Below are positions 7,188 through 16,049 of a stretch of DNA of 64,000 nt, in pieces (the stretch's first letter is position 1; each line of letters begins with the position of its first letter). The DNA comes from Actinomadura craniellae (GTDB taxonomy: Bacteria > Actinomycetota > Actinomycetes > Streptosporangiales > Streptosporangiaceae): contig NZ_QLYX01000019.1 in assembly GCF_003289645.1 (NCBI RefSeq), positions 1 to 64,000 on the forward strand, given 5' to 3'. The position numbers were made by a program, and so were the translations under genes. Below the pieces are notes generated by a model. The model was not told the origin of the DNA and searched no databases. It was given only the letters and a program-made list of their open reading frames with translations.

Positions 7188-8524
7188 GCGGTCTCCAGGG
7201 ATCGGCTGAACGCCTCCACCGCGATCCGGGCGGCGGCGGTCCGGGTGGTGCCGGCGGTCCGCCCCTCCTCGATGGCCGCGCCGACGGCCAGGTGCCGGTC
7301 GTAGGGCAGGTGCTGGACGGGCAGCCCGCCCTCGGCCAGCAACCGCCGGGCCCCGTCGAGGTCGGCGTCGATGTGCGGGGTGTGGGTGACGAGCACGACG
7401 ACGGTGCGCCCCAGCAGCGGGCCGAGCCCGTTGCGGCCGAACCAGTCGAGCGCGCCGCGCGCGCTGAGGGCGCCGTCGACCGTGCCCGGCGTCACCAGGA
7501 TCTGGGCGTGCGCGTCGGCCAGGATGCCGCGCTGCAACCGGGCGTTGACCCCGGCCGCGCAGTCGATCATGGCGATCGAGGCGTAGCGGCTCAGCAGCCC
7601 GGCGGCGGTCTGGAAGGTGCCGAGGTCCAGTTCGTCGCCGAGCCGCCCGCCGGCGCCGGCGGCCAGCACCCAGGGGCCGTTCGGCGACCGGGCGAGGTAC
7701 CCGGCGGCCTCCTCCCAGGCGCGGGGTTGCGCACCGGCCAGGTCGTGGACGGACCGCTCGGCGGCCACCCCCAGCCGCAGCGGCAGCGACCCGAGCCCCG
7801 AGTCGGCGTCCAGGCCGAGGACGCGGTCGTCGCGATGCCCGGCGAGCACCGACGCGACGAGCGCCGTCACGGTCGACTTGCCCGCCCCGCCGCGGATGCT
7901 CGTCACCGCGATGCGCCGGCACGACGGGACGGCCCGCCGCAGCCGCTCGGCGACCTCACCGAGTTCGCGCACGTCCGCAGCACCGGAGGTGCCGACCGCC
8001 CGCTTCACGCTCCGGCCGACCCGCCGCATCAGCGGGTCGCCGTAGGGGGTCCGGGCGGCGGGTTCCCCGCCCGGCGCCGGGGGCTGCACGGGCGCCGGGA
8101 GCGGGCCGGGCCCGGCCTGTGCGCCGGGATGCGGCGGGCCGGGCGCCGCCGGCGCCTGCCCGGCCTGCGGGTAGAACTGCGCGGCCGGCGCCCGCTCGGT
8201 CGGGTCGACGACCGTCTGCTCGGCGGGCGGAGGCTGCTCGGCCGGGCCGGGGGGCGAGTCCTGGACGGGGGTGTGACCGGCGTGCCAGTCCGTCAGAGGA
8301 TGAACGGCCGGCTCGGCGGGCGCGTACCAGGAGGTCGCATGGTCATGCGGGCCGGCCGGGGCCTGCGCGGCCGTCCCGGGGGAGGTCGGCCGGGGCGGGA
8401 GCGGGAGGTCGAGCCGGGTCTGGGCGGCGGGGTCGGCCATGCGGGGGAGGGTGGGGCCGGTCAGCCCCTGCTCGGGTACGCCGAGTTCGCGCAGTACGTC
8501 GTACTGCCAGTCCCCCTGAGGCAC
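7184..8524 (-). CDS. EspI-like MinD/ParA-type ATPase with proline-rich N-terminus
   Basis: 446 residues from GTG 8524 (GGAAGGGGAG lies just upstream). Residues 1-160 are rich in Pro, Ala and Gln. The rest is a SIMIBI-class ATPase with a deviant P-loop (SIRGGAGKST, about 209-218), a switch-like LGLDADSGLGS and a Walker B-like IAMIDCAAGVN. The combination of a long proline-rich head with a MinD-like ATPase is the layout of EspI in mycobacterial ESX-1 loci and of its Streptomyces counterparts. Those proteins modulate secretion, probably in response to ATP. It begins the minus-strand unit with two small partners and is divergent from the VirD4-like gene. Confidence 0.82.
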   Translation of the reverse strand: MPQGDWQYDVLRELGVPEQGLTGPTLPRMADPAAQTRLDLPLPPRPTSPGTAAQAPAGPHDHATSWYAPAEPAVHPLTDWHAGHTPVQDSPPGPAEQPPPAEQTVVDPTERAPAAQFYPQAGQAPAAPGPPHPGAQAGPGPLPAPVQPPAPGGEPAARTPYGDPLMRRVGRSVKRAVGTSGAADVRELGEVAERLRRAVPSCRRIAVTSIRGGAGKSTVTALVASVLAGHRDDRVLGLDADSGLGSLPLRLGVAAERSVHDLAGAQPRAWEEAAGYLARSPNGPWVLAAGAGGRLGDELDLGTFQTAAGLLSRYASIAMIDCAAGVNARLQRGILADAHAQILVTPGTVDGALSARGALDWFGRNGLGPLLGRTVVVLVTHTPHIDADLDGARRLLAEGGLPVQHLPYDRHLAVGAAIEEGRTAGTTRTAAARIAVEAFSRSLETA

Positions 8525-8654
8525 CGCTCCCCTTCCAACGGTGGACGGACCCGCCGAATCCTGGACGAGTTTAGCGACGTCCGGTGACCGCCCGGCGGCT
8601 GAGCGGATCTTCCCGGCGGTCATGGGCCGGTGGTGGAATCCCCGCTGTGCTGCG

Positions 8655-8704
8655 GAAACGCTCGTCGTTTCGCCGGTAACGAAGGGTTTCGGCGTCACCG
8701 AAAC
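8655..8704. promoter_or_regulatory. Two adjacent inverted repeats in the divergent control region
   Basis: The 432-base gap 8525-8956 separates two divergent operons and holds no convincing gene. In it, GAAACG-CTCGT-CGTTTC (8655-8671) and GTTTCGG-CGTCA-CCGAAAC (8686-8704) are two perfect inverted repeats with equal five-base spacers and related arms, 15 bases apart. This looks like a double operator for a dimeric regulator. Nearer the plus-strand gene, TTGAAC followed after 17 bases by CAACCT could be a promoter. No regulator gene is directly adjacent. Confidence 0.5.
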
Positions 8705-8956
8705 GGGTCGAAGCCGGCCACTCTACGCTTGCGGTCAACATACCGGTGCAGGCCGTGGCTCTCCCCGGCCGGCCACAGCGCACTTGCTCCCAGTCTGGAC
8801 TACTAGTGAGATGGATGACCGAATTGCCGGACTAAGGAGTGAAAGGGGTCAGTGTTCCGTTGAACCGTACGCGAATTCACGGCAACCTTCTTAGTCTGTA
8901 CGAGTATTACCGACGACCGGTGCAATCCGCCCCCGCCGAACCCCCAGGGGTCTGAC

Positions 8957-10894
8957 GTGACCGACGTGACGAGCGGGTCCGCGACGACGCGGCTGATCCA
9001 GCCGGGCCGCGTCTACGTGGGCTGGCGTTACGCGCACGCGCATCCGGAGCCGGGGGACCCGCCGCGCCGCCCGCAGCCGCCCGAGGCCGAGCAACTCGAC
9101 CCCGCCTGGCTGGTCGCCAAGCGCCGCGAGAAGAACACCTTCGACCTGCCGATGAAGATCGCCGCCGGTGGTGCGGCGGTGGTCGCCCTGATCTTCCTCC
9201 TGGCGGCCGTGGCCGGCGTGCTGCCCTGGGCGTTTGCCGGGGTCGGCCTGCTGGCCTGCGCGATCGTGCTGGGCATCGCCGGCGGCTCGATCTGGGCGGG
9301 CGAGCGCCGGCTGCGCGCCCGGATCGACCGGGAGCGCGCCCGGCTGGCCGAGTCGCACGAGGTCCGCCGGCGGGCGCTGAACGCCGCGCACGAGGAGCAC
9401 GCCGCCGCCTACCGCGAGTGGGAGCGCCGCCGCCGCGCCTACGAGACCCAGCGCGAGTGGTACCCGGTGGCCGTCCCGCCGGGGGTGGACCGGGTGGACG
9501 TGGTCGGCGGTACCCTCGCCGGCTGGTCGGCCACGGTGACGATGATGGGCGCGGCCCGGCTGGCCGTGGGCGCCCAGGTGACCGTGGTGGACCTGTCCGA
9601 GGGCGCGGTGGCGCAGGAACTCGTCCGGCTGGCCGCCGACCGCAGCGACGACCCGCTGGTGTGGGTGCTCCCGGCCGACCTGCCCCGGCTCGACCTCACG
9701 CAGGGGCTGGACCGGGAGGCGCTGGCGGACGTGCTGTCCCTGGTGGTCAGCGCCAGCGAGCAGCAGAGCACCACCCGCGACCTGTCCTTCGACAACGCCA
9801 TCCTGGAACGCATCATCGCGGTGTTCGGCGGCACCGCCACGATCCCGCAGATCACCGCCGCGCTGCGCGCCCTGGCCCAGGTCGGCGACCCGCGCGACGA
9901 CCTGCGGCGCGGGCTGATCACCGATGAGCAGCTGATGCGGGTGACCACGCTGTTCGGCCGGGACGCCACCGACCGCATCGTGATCCGGCGGGCCTGGGCG
10001 CTGGAGACCCAGCTGCGCAAGCTGGAGGAACTCGGCGCGGACCCCGTCCGGCTGCCGCCGTCCCGGCTGCACGTGGTGTCGATGGACCGGCGGGCCGGGG
10101 TGCTCACCAACCGGGTGCTCGGCACCTACGTCGCCACCGCGCTGACCCACCGGATCCGCGCGGCGATGGCGCAGCGGCCCTGGGACCACACGCTGTTCCT
10201 GTGCGGGGCGGAGAAGCTGCGCGGCGACGTCCTCGACCGACTGATCGACGCCTGCGAGGCCACCGGCACCGGGCTGGTGCTGATGTACCGGTCGATCCCG
10301 CAGCACGTGCGCGCCCGGCTCGGCCGCCGCGGGCACGCCGCGGTCGGCTTCATGCGCCTGGGCAACTCCGAGGACGCCCGGGTGGCCGCCGAGCACATCG
10401 GCTCGGCCCGGCCGTTGCAGGTCGCCGAGTTCACCGACTCCGGCGCGGCCGACGTCGGCGACCTGAAGGGCGAGACGTACGCGAGCACGGTCGCCTACGC
10501 GCGGATCCGCGGCGAGGAGCCGCTGACCGACCCGGTGTGGTCCCCGCTGCCCGGCCCGGCCGACGACGAGGCGTTCGCGGCGGGCATCACCTCGTCCACA
10601 GCCTGGGGACGCAGCGCCGCCGCCGACCGGCGGACCGGCCCGCAGCGGTCCCGCGAGCTGCTGGTCGAGCCGCACCAGCTCCAGGAACTGCCGCCCACCG
10701 CAATGATCTTCACGCATGCCACGCCCGCCGGGCGGCGCGTCCTGCTGGTGGACGCCAACCCCGGCATCATCGGCCTGCCCGCCACGCACTCGCTGGAGTA
10801 CGAGGAGTTCCTGCGCGAACAGCAGGTCGAGGAGAAGCCGCCGCCCAACCTGGGACCCCCGCCCGAGCGCCTCGACTTCCGCAGGGAGAAGTGA
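8957..10894 (+). CDS. Membrane-anchored VirD4/TraG-like protein lacking ATPase motifs
   Basis: 645 residues. Two membrane helices lie at about 72-95 and 97-115 (AAVVALIFLLAAVAGVLPWA), followed by an Arg/Glu-rich coiled coil (about 115-165) and a large soluble domain. The soluble part follows the TraG/VirD4 plan: a P-loop position (VVGGTLAGWSATVTMMGAA) without GxxGxGKS/T, a Walker B position reading LFLCGAEKL instead of an acidic pair, and the late segment GFMRLGNSEDARVAAEHIG. I infer a pseudo-ATPase that serves as scaffold or coupling protein. GTG 8957 has AGGGG upstream. It is followed by a genuine HerA-type ATPase, its likely motor partner. The family call rests on layout, not on a search. 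Confidence 0.6.
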   Translation: MTDVTSGSATTRLIQPGRVYVGWRYAHAHPEPGDPPRRPQPPEAEQLDPAWLVAKRREKNTFDLPMKIAAGGAAVVALIFLLAAVAGVLPWAFAGVGLLACAIVLGIAGGSIWAGERRLRARIDRERARLAESHEVRRRALNAAHEEHAAAYREWERRRRAYETQREWYPVAVPPGVDRVDVVGGTLAGWSATVTMMGAARLAVGAQVTVVDLSEGAVAQELVRLAADRSDDPLVWVLPADLPRLDLTQGLDREALADVLSLVVSASEQQSTTRDLSFDNAILERIIAVFGGTATIPQITAALRALAQVGDPRDDLRRGLITDEQLMRVTTLFGRDATDRIVIRRAWALETQLRKLEELGADPVRLPPSRLHVVSMDRRAGVLTNRVLGTYVATALTHRIRAAMAQRPWDHTLFLCGAEKLRGDVLDRLIDACEATGTGLVLMYRSIPQHVRARLGRRGHAAVGFMRLGNSEDARVAAEHIGSARPLQVAEFTDSGAADVGDLKGETYASTVAYARIRGEEPLTDPVWSPLPGPADDEAFAAGITSSTAWGRSAAADRRTGPQRSRELLVEPHQLQELPPTAMIFTHATPAGRRVLLVDANPGIIGLPATHSLEYEEFLREQQVEEKPPPNLGPPPERLDFRREK

Positions 10895-11090
10895 CGCGCC
10901 CCGGCGAGCCGAACGCGCGCCGGCCCGGCCTCGGGGGCCCCGAGCCACCTGGGCGCGTGCCGGCCCGGCTCCCGGGGGAACGGTGCCGCGCCCCCAGACC
11001 ATGTGACTTACGACATACCGCACCGGCCTGGGCGTGCTGGATCCCCAGGACGGGTGGCCGTGGACGAGCGGGGTTGATAGGGATGCTGCC

Positions 11091-14000
11091 GTGAGCGCCT
11101 ACCCCGGCCCGCCCCCCGATCCGCGCCCCCGGCCCGGCGTCGAGCCAGGCCCCCCGCCGCCCGGCTTCGCCCGGCCCGGGCCCGAGCCCGCCCGGCGGCC
11201 GTCGCTGCCCGGACCCTGGTACCGCATCCAGGCGATCCCCACCCCCGAACGGGCCTCCTCCGCCGAGTGGGACTTCGTCACCGTGCTCCCGGCGGTGCTG
11301 TCGGCCGCCCAGCAGCGCCGGCCCTTCGTGGTGGCCTGGCTGTCGCGCGGGCACGGCGCGCCACTGGAGCTGATCACCAACGCCGGGCCGCCCGACCCGG
11401 CCGGCGGTGACGTCCAGGGCCTGCTGTTCCCCAACGGCGCCCGGGGCGTCGCCGTGGACGACGGCTGGCTGCGCCAGGCCGAGCGGATGGCGTGGACCCG
11501 CTGCCCCGGCCGGCTCGCCCCGCAGGTGCCCCGGTCGCAGCCGCCCACCGGGCCGAGCCTGTTCGAGTCCACGCTGGTCACCCTGATGGAACGGCCGTTC
11601 GGCTGGCTGGTGATCGCCGAACCGGGTGAGGAGCGGCTGGTCGACCAGGAGATCGTCGAGATCCACCACGAGCTGCGAATGCTGCGCCGGGGCGAGGACG
11701 AGCAGGCCCGGCTGTCGGTGGCCCGCGCCGACCAGCGGCTGGCCGAGCTGGACGCGTTCCGCGAGGCCGGGCTGTGGCGGGTCCGGGTGCTGGCCGGGGC
11801 CGCCACCCCCCAGGACCTCGGGCAGATCGCCCCGGTGCTGGTCGGCTCGATGGAGATGAGCCACCACCCCTACCGGCTGCGCTCGGGCCAGGGCGCCGGG
11901 AAGTTCGCCGAGATGCTGGAGAACACCGTCCCGCAGACCCGGCAGACCGTGCTGGCCCGGCCGCTGCCCGACGCCGGGGAGCTGCGGTACCCGTTCGTCG
12001 CGACGGCCGGCACGCTCGCCGCGCTCGCCGGCCTCCCCCGCCGGGAGGTGCCCGGCCTGCGGGTGCTCGACTCCGGCTACTTCGACGTCACCTCCGAGAC
12101 CGACGACCTGGCCGCCGCGCCCGGGAACCCGCACGTCGAGCTCGGCCACATCCTCGACGGGCAGGACCGGCGGGTCGGCACGTTCACCGTCCCCCGCGAG
12201 ACCCTCAACCGGCACGTCTTCGTCACCGGGGCCACCGGCGCGGGCAAGTCGCAGACCGTGCGCCACCTGCTCGAACAGCTCACCCGGGGCGGCATCCCGT
12301 GGCTGGCGATCGAGCCCGCCAAGTCCGAGTACGCGGCGATGGCCGGGCGGCTCGGCGACGCCGTCACGGTGATCAACCCCTCCGACCCGGAGGCCGTCCC
12401 GGTCTCGGTCAATCCGCTGGCGCCCGAGCCGGGCTACCCCGTCCAGGCGCACATCGACATGGTGCGGGCGCTGTTCGCGGCCTCCTTCGACGCCGAGGAG
12501 CCATTCCCGCAGATCATGGCGCAGGCCCTGCAACGGGTCTACGAGGTCAACGGCTGGGACGTCGTCACCGGCGCCGCGGTGCCCGGCTCGCTGGTCGCGC
12601 CCGCCGTCCCCACCCTCGAACAGCTCCAGCGGGCCGCGCTGGACGTGATCGGCGAGGTGGGCTACGGCCGGGAGCTGATGGCCGACGTCAAGGGCTTCGT
12701 GGACGTCCGGCTGCGCTCGCTGCGGATCGGGTCGGCGGGCCGGTTCTTCGAGGGCGGGCACCCGGCCGACATCGGCGGGCTGCTCCGCGACAACGTGGTA
12801 CTGGCGATCGAGGACGTCGCCAACGACGAGGACAAGGCGTTCCTGATGGGCACGCTGATCATCCGGATCGTCGAGCACCTGCGGATGCGCGCCCGGCAGG
12901 CCGGGGACGACGGCCGGTCCGGGCTGCGCCACGTGATCGTGATCGAGGAGGCGCACCGGCTGCTGCGCAACCGCGGCTCGGAGCGGGCCAGCGCGCACGC
13001 CGTCGAGCTGTTCGCCGGGCTGCTGGCCGAAATCCGCGCCTACGGTGAGGGCATCATCGTCGCCGAGCAGATCCCCACCAAGCTCGTCCCGGACGTCATC
13101 AAGAACACCGCGCTCAAGGTGGTGCACCGGCTGCCCGCCCACGACGACCGGCACCAGGTCGGCGCCGCCATGAACCTGGACGAGGACCAGTCGCGCGAGG
13201 TCGTCTCGCTGCAGCCCGGGGTCGCCGCGGTCTTCGCCGACGGCATGGACCGGCCACTGCGGGTGCGGATCCCCTACGGCGAGGGGCGGGAGCGGACCCG
13301 GACCGGACCGCCGCCGCCGCTGGACGGCCGCCGGTCGGCCGCCTGCGGCTGCGAGTGCCGTTCCGGCCGGGCCTGCACGCTGTTCGAACTACGCGAGGCC
13401 GACCTGAACGCCGGCCGCGAGGACTGGGCGTGGCTGCGGCTGTGGGGCGAGTGCCTGGTGCTCGCCCACGTGGTCAACCGGCCGCTGCCCGGGGTGCCGT
13501 CCCCGCTGGGCCGGATGTGGTCGCGGCTGGCGCCCCGGCTGCGCGAGTGCATGCTCGCCACCGTGATCGAGCGCGCGGTGGGGCGGCGGGCCGCGGCGCT
13601 CCGCTCGGCGTACGCACCGGACGAGCTCACCGCGGAGGTCGCCGGCGTGGCCCAGCGGCTGCTCGGCGGCTCCGGGACCTCCGGCGAGCCGCCCGGGACG
13701 ACCTGGGTGATCCCGCAGCTGCGCTGGCTGCACGAGATGGACCGGCTGCTCCCCGGCGAGGGGCCGCCGTTCGACAAGCACGCGCCCGCCCCGCCGCTGG
13801 ACTACCCGCTGCACGGCCTCCGGCAGACCCCCGACACCCTGCTGGGGCACCGGATGCGCGGCCTGCGCCGGCACCCGCTCTCGATGGAGCTGGCGCACAA
13901 CCGTTCGGTCGCGCTGACCGCCCTCACCGGTGCGGACGGGCACGCCGGGTTCGAGGACGACCTCGCCATCACCGCGGTCGGGGTCGATCCGGACGACCGG

Positions 14001-14129
14001 CTGGAGTACGCGGCCGAGGCGATGCGCGTGGAGCACTGGCTGGAACCGGTGCTGAGCTGGCCGGAGCGGTTCATCCACAGCTTCGAGGAGGAAGCTCTGC
14101 AGGAGGAGGCGTCCTTCCCCGAGCCCTGA
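11091..14129 (+). CDS. Large HerA/VirB4-type ATPase
   Basis: 1012 residues from GTG 11091; another GTG at 11034 is in frame. About 35 N-terminal residues are proline-rich. Walker A is intact (TGATGAGKSQT, about 380-390), and Walker B with the following helix reads VIVIEEAHRLLRN (about 615). The conserved RAYGEGIIVAEQIPTKL follows, as in HerA/DUF87 hexameric translocases. A Cys cluster (CGCECRSGRAC) after the motor could bind zinc. The 200 C-terminal residues are of unknown type. HerA-class motors move DNA or protein; in this setting, next to a VirD4-like membrane protein and EspI-like ATPase, a translocation role is plausible. It is 196 bases behind its upstream neighbour. Confidence 0.8.
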   Translation: MSAYPGPPPDPRPRPGVEPGPPPPGFARPGPEPARRPSLPGPWYRIQAIPTPERASSAEWDFVTVLPAVLSAAQQRRPFVVAWLSRGHGAPLELITNAGPPDPAGGDVQGLLFPNGARGVAVDDGWLRQAERMAWTRCPGRLAPQVPRSQPPTGPSLFESTLVTLMERPFGWLVIAEPGEERLVDQEIVEIHHELRMLRRGEDEQARLSVARADQRLAELDAFREAGLWRVRVLAGAATPQDLGQIAPVLVGSMEMSHHPYRLRSGQGAGKFAEMLENTVPQTRQTVLARPLPDAGELRYPFVATAGTLAALAGLPRREVPGLRVLDSGYFDVTSETDDLAAAPGNPHVELGHILDGQDRRVGTFTVPRETLNRHVFVTGATGAGKSQTVRHLLEQLTRGGIPWLAIEPAKSEYAAMAGRLGDAVTVINPSDPEAVPVSVNPLAPEPGYPVQAHIDMVRALFAASFDAEEPFPQIMAQALQRVYEVNGWDVVTGAAVPGSLVAPAVPTLEQLQRAALDVIGEVGYGRELMADVKGFVDVRLRSLRIGSAGRFFEGGHPADIGGLLRDNVVLAIEDVANDEDKAFLMGTLIIRIVEHLRMRARQAGDDGRSGLRHVIVIEEAHRLLRNRGSERASAHAVELFAGLLAEIRAYGEGIIVAEQIPTKLVPDVIKNTALKVVHRLPAHDDRHQVGAAMNLDEDQSREVVSLQPGVAAVFADGMDRPLRVRIPYGEGRERTRTGPPPPLDGRRSAACGCECRSGRACTLFELREADLNAGREDWAWLRLWGECLVLAHVVNRPLPGVPSPLGRMWSRLAPRLRECMLATVIERAVGRRAAALRSAYAPDELTAEVAGVAQRLLGGSGTSGEPPGTTWVIPQLRWLHEMDRLLPGEGPPFDKHAPAPPLDYPLHGLRQTPDTLLGHRMRGLRRHPLSMELAHNRSVALTALTGADGHAGFEDDLAITAVGVDPDDRLEYAAEAMRVEHWLEPVLSWPERFIHSFEEEALQEEASFPEP

Positions 14130-14132
14130 CGG

Positions 14133-15962
14133 TCAGATCTGGTCCTCGTTCCGGGGCGGCTGGCCCTGCTCCCGGGCGATCGGCGCCCACAGCTCCAGGA
14201 ACTCCCGCTTGGCCGGAGTGGCCTCGCCGGTGGAGAGCCGGCCGCCGCGCGCCAGATGGGCGTTGGCCGGGGTGGCGCCCGTGCAGCCCCGCTCGGCCTC
14301 GGCCCACCGGACGTACGCCCGGTCGGCGTCCAGGGAGGCGCGCAGCGAGCGGGTCAGCGCGGACTTGAGCCGCTCGCCCTCGGCCAGCGCGCCGACCGCC
14401 AGGCCCTCGGCCTCGCCGAGCTGGCGCTCACGATCCTCCACCACCTTCTGCAGGGTCGGGATCGCGCCCTCCAACCCGGAGCACCGCTGCGCGTCGGTCA
14501 TCGCACGGGCCAGCTCCGAGCGGCTGCCGGCCATGTCGTCCAGCAGGGTGTTGATCGCCTCGGCCTGGGTCCTGGAGTCGTCGGCGGCACTGGCCCCGGC
14601 GGACGGCGCGACGCCCGTCGCCGGGTCGGTGGCGGGCGGGGTCTCCGAGCCACTCGGCCACAGCACGATGGCCGCGGCGATCGCGAACAGCAGGACGACG
14701 CCCACCGCTCCGGCGATGGCGTAACCGTTGCCGCCGCCTCGCCGGCCGCGGTGGCGGTGCCGGGTGGGCGGGGGCGGCCGCCACATCTCCGGCTCGGGCT
14801 GCTCCCACGGGCTGGGGGACAGCGCGGTGGTCCGCTCGGCGGGAGGTTCCATCCCGCCCGGCCCCCATGGGCCGGGGGACAGCGCGGTGGTCCGTTCCGC
14901 GGGAGGTTCCATCCCGCCCGGCCCCCATGGGCCGGGCGGCGGTGCGGCGGCCCGCTCGGCGGGGGGTTCCGCTCCGCCCGGCTCCCACGGGGCGGGCGGC
15001 GCCGCGGCGGCCCGCTCGGGAGGAGGCTCTGCCCTATCTGGTTCCCACGGGGCGGGCGGCTCCCTCCTCGGCTCCCACGGGCTGGGCGGCTGGGCGGTCC
15101 GCTCGGGAGGAGGCTCTGCCCTGCCTGGCTCCCATGGGCCGGGTGGCGGTGCGGCGGCCCGCTCGGCGGGAGGTTCCGCTCCGCCCGGTTCCCACGGGGC
15201 GGGCGGCACCGCTCTGCCCGGCTCCCACTGGCCGGGTGGCGGTGCGGCGGGGGGTCCCTCCCGGGGAGCGGTCGGCCCGGGTGGCTCCTGCCGGCCGGGA
15301 GCGGACGGACCGGCGCGCCCTCCGGGCGGTTCCCACGAGGTGGGGGACGGCGGGACGGCGCGTTCTCGGGGGTTTCGTTCCCATGGCCCGCCGGGGTGTT
15401 CGTCCGGTCCGGCGGTGGGGCGAGGAGTGGGGGGCAGGCGGTCGCCGAGCGGGTCCTCGGCGGGAGAGGGCGGGTCGGGCTGCCAGGGGGCGGGCGGCCA
15501 CTGCTCGTCGATCGGGCCTTCGGAAGGCGAGGGTTCGGGCCGCCATGGAGCGGGCGGCCACTGCTCGCTGATCGGGCCTTCGGAGGGTGGGGGTTCGGGC
15601 CGCCAGGGGGCGGGCGGCCACTGCTCGCTGATCGGGCCTTCGGAGGGTGGGGGTTCGGGTTGCCAGGGGGCGGGGGGCCACTGCTCGCCGAGTGGGTCCT
15701 CGGGGTCCCGGCGGGTGGTGTCGCCGGTGCCGGGTTCCGGCGGGCCGGGCGGCGGGGGCCGCCACGGGTCCTCGGGGTCCGGGCGGGTGCCGTCGGTGGG
15801 CGGTGGGGTGAACGGGCCCGGCCCGCCGAGCGGTGCCGACCACGGCTGTTGTTCGGGCAGGGTGCCGTCGGGGGACTCCGGGAGGCCGTCCAGCGGCGCG
15901 TTGCACCGCTCGCATCGCGGCAGCGCCGGAGACGTATCGCTCTGACATACCGGACACCGCAT
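14133..15962 (-). CDS. Zinc-ribbon, proline-rich, single-span membrane protein (paralogue 1)
   Basis: 609 residues. The N-terminus carries a zinc-ribbon pattern (CPVC...CERC, residues 3-19). About 400 residues of Pro/Trp/Glu-rich tandem repeats follow (unit of the type APWEPGGAEPPAERAA), then one membrane helix (GAVGVVLLFAIAAAIVLWP) and an extracellular helical domain of about 160 residues with two Cys (AQRCSGLEG, ERGCTGATP). Topology is predicted inside to outside. The neighbouring gene at 16050 encodes a paralogue with the same ectodomain. The gene ends four bases from the convergent HerA gene. No function is known; the layout suggests a membrane anchor with a long cytoplasmic arm in the cluster's putative apparatus. 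Confidence 0.75.
   Translation of the reverse strand: MRCPVCQSDTSPALPRCERCNAPLDGLPESPDGTLPEQQPWSAPLGGPGPFTPPPTDGTRPDPEDPWRPPPPGPPEPGTGDTTRRDPEDPLGEQWPPAPWQPEPPPSEGPISEQWPPAPWRPEPPPSEGPISEQWPPAPWRPEPSPSEGPIDEQWPPAPWQPDPPSPAEDPLGDRLPPTPRPTAGPDEHPGGPWERNPRERAVPPSPTSWEPPGGRAGPSAPGRQEPPGPTAPREGPPAAPPPGQWEPGRAVPPAPWEPGGAEPPAERAAAPPPGPWEPGRAEPPPERTAQPPSPWEPRREPPAPWEPDRAEPPPERAAAAPPAPWEPGGAEPPAERAAAPPPGPWGPGGMEPPAERTTALSPGPWGPGGMEPPAERTTALSPSPWEQPEPEMWRPPPPTRHRHRGRRGGGNGYAIAGAVGVVLLFAIAAAIVLWPSGSETPPATDPATGVAPSAGASAADDSRTQAEAINTLLDDMAGSRSELARAMTDAQRCSGLEGAIPTLQKVVEDRERQLGEAEGLAVGALAEGERLKSALTRSLRASLDADRAYVRWAEAERGCTGATPANAHLARGGRLSTGEATPAKREFLELWAPIAREQGQPPRNEDQI
14821..14940. repeat. Two nearly identical 60-base units in the proline-rich region
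   Basis: Bases 14821-14880 and 14881-14940 differ at only a few positions and both encode the 20-residue unit containing PPAERTTALSP and PWGPGGMEP. More diverged units of the same 60-base phase continue to about 15240. The near-identity at DNA level, including third positions, suggests recent tandem duplication or conversion. Confidence 0.85.
15481..15700. repeat. Second 60-base tandem array in the same gene
   Basis: Units starting at 15481, 15541 and 15601, and a partial diverged one at 15661, share most bases and encode repeats of the form PISEQWPPAPWRPEPPPSE. The unit length equals that of the array at 14821 but the sequence is different, so two independent 20-residue periodicities exist in one protein. 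Confidence 0.85.
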
Positions 15963-16049
15963 GAGAGTCCTCTGTGGTCGGGGCGCTGCGTCCCCAACAT
16001 ACTGTGCCGGCGCCCGCCGCTCCGGGCTCTGCGGGAACCCGGAGCGGGA

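Noticed and set aside
8891-13154. Long minus-strand open frames opposite the VirD4-like and HerA genes
   Set aside because: They are antisense products of high GC third positions. The plus-strand proteins carry membrane helices and Walker motifs.
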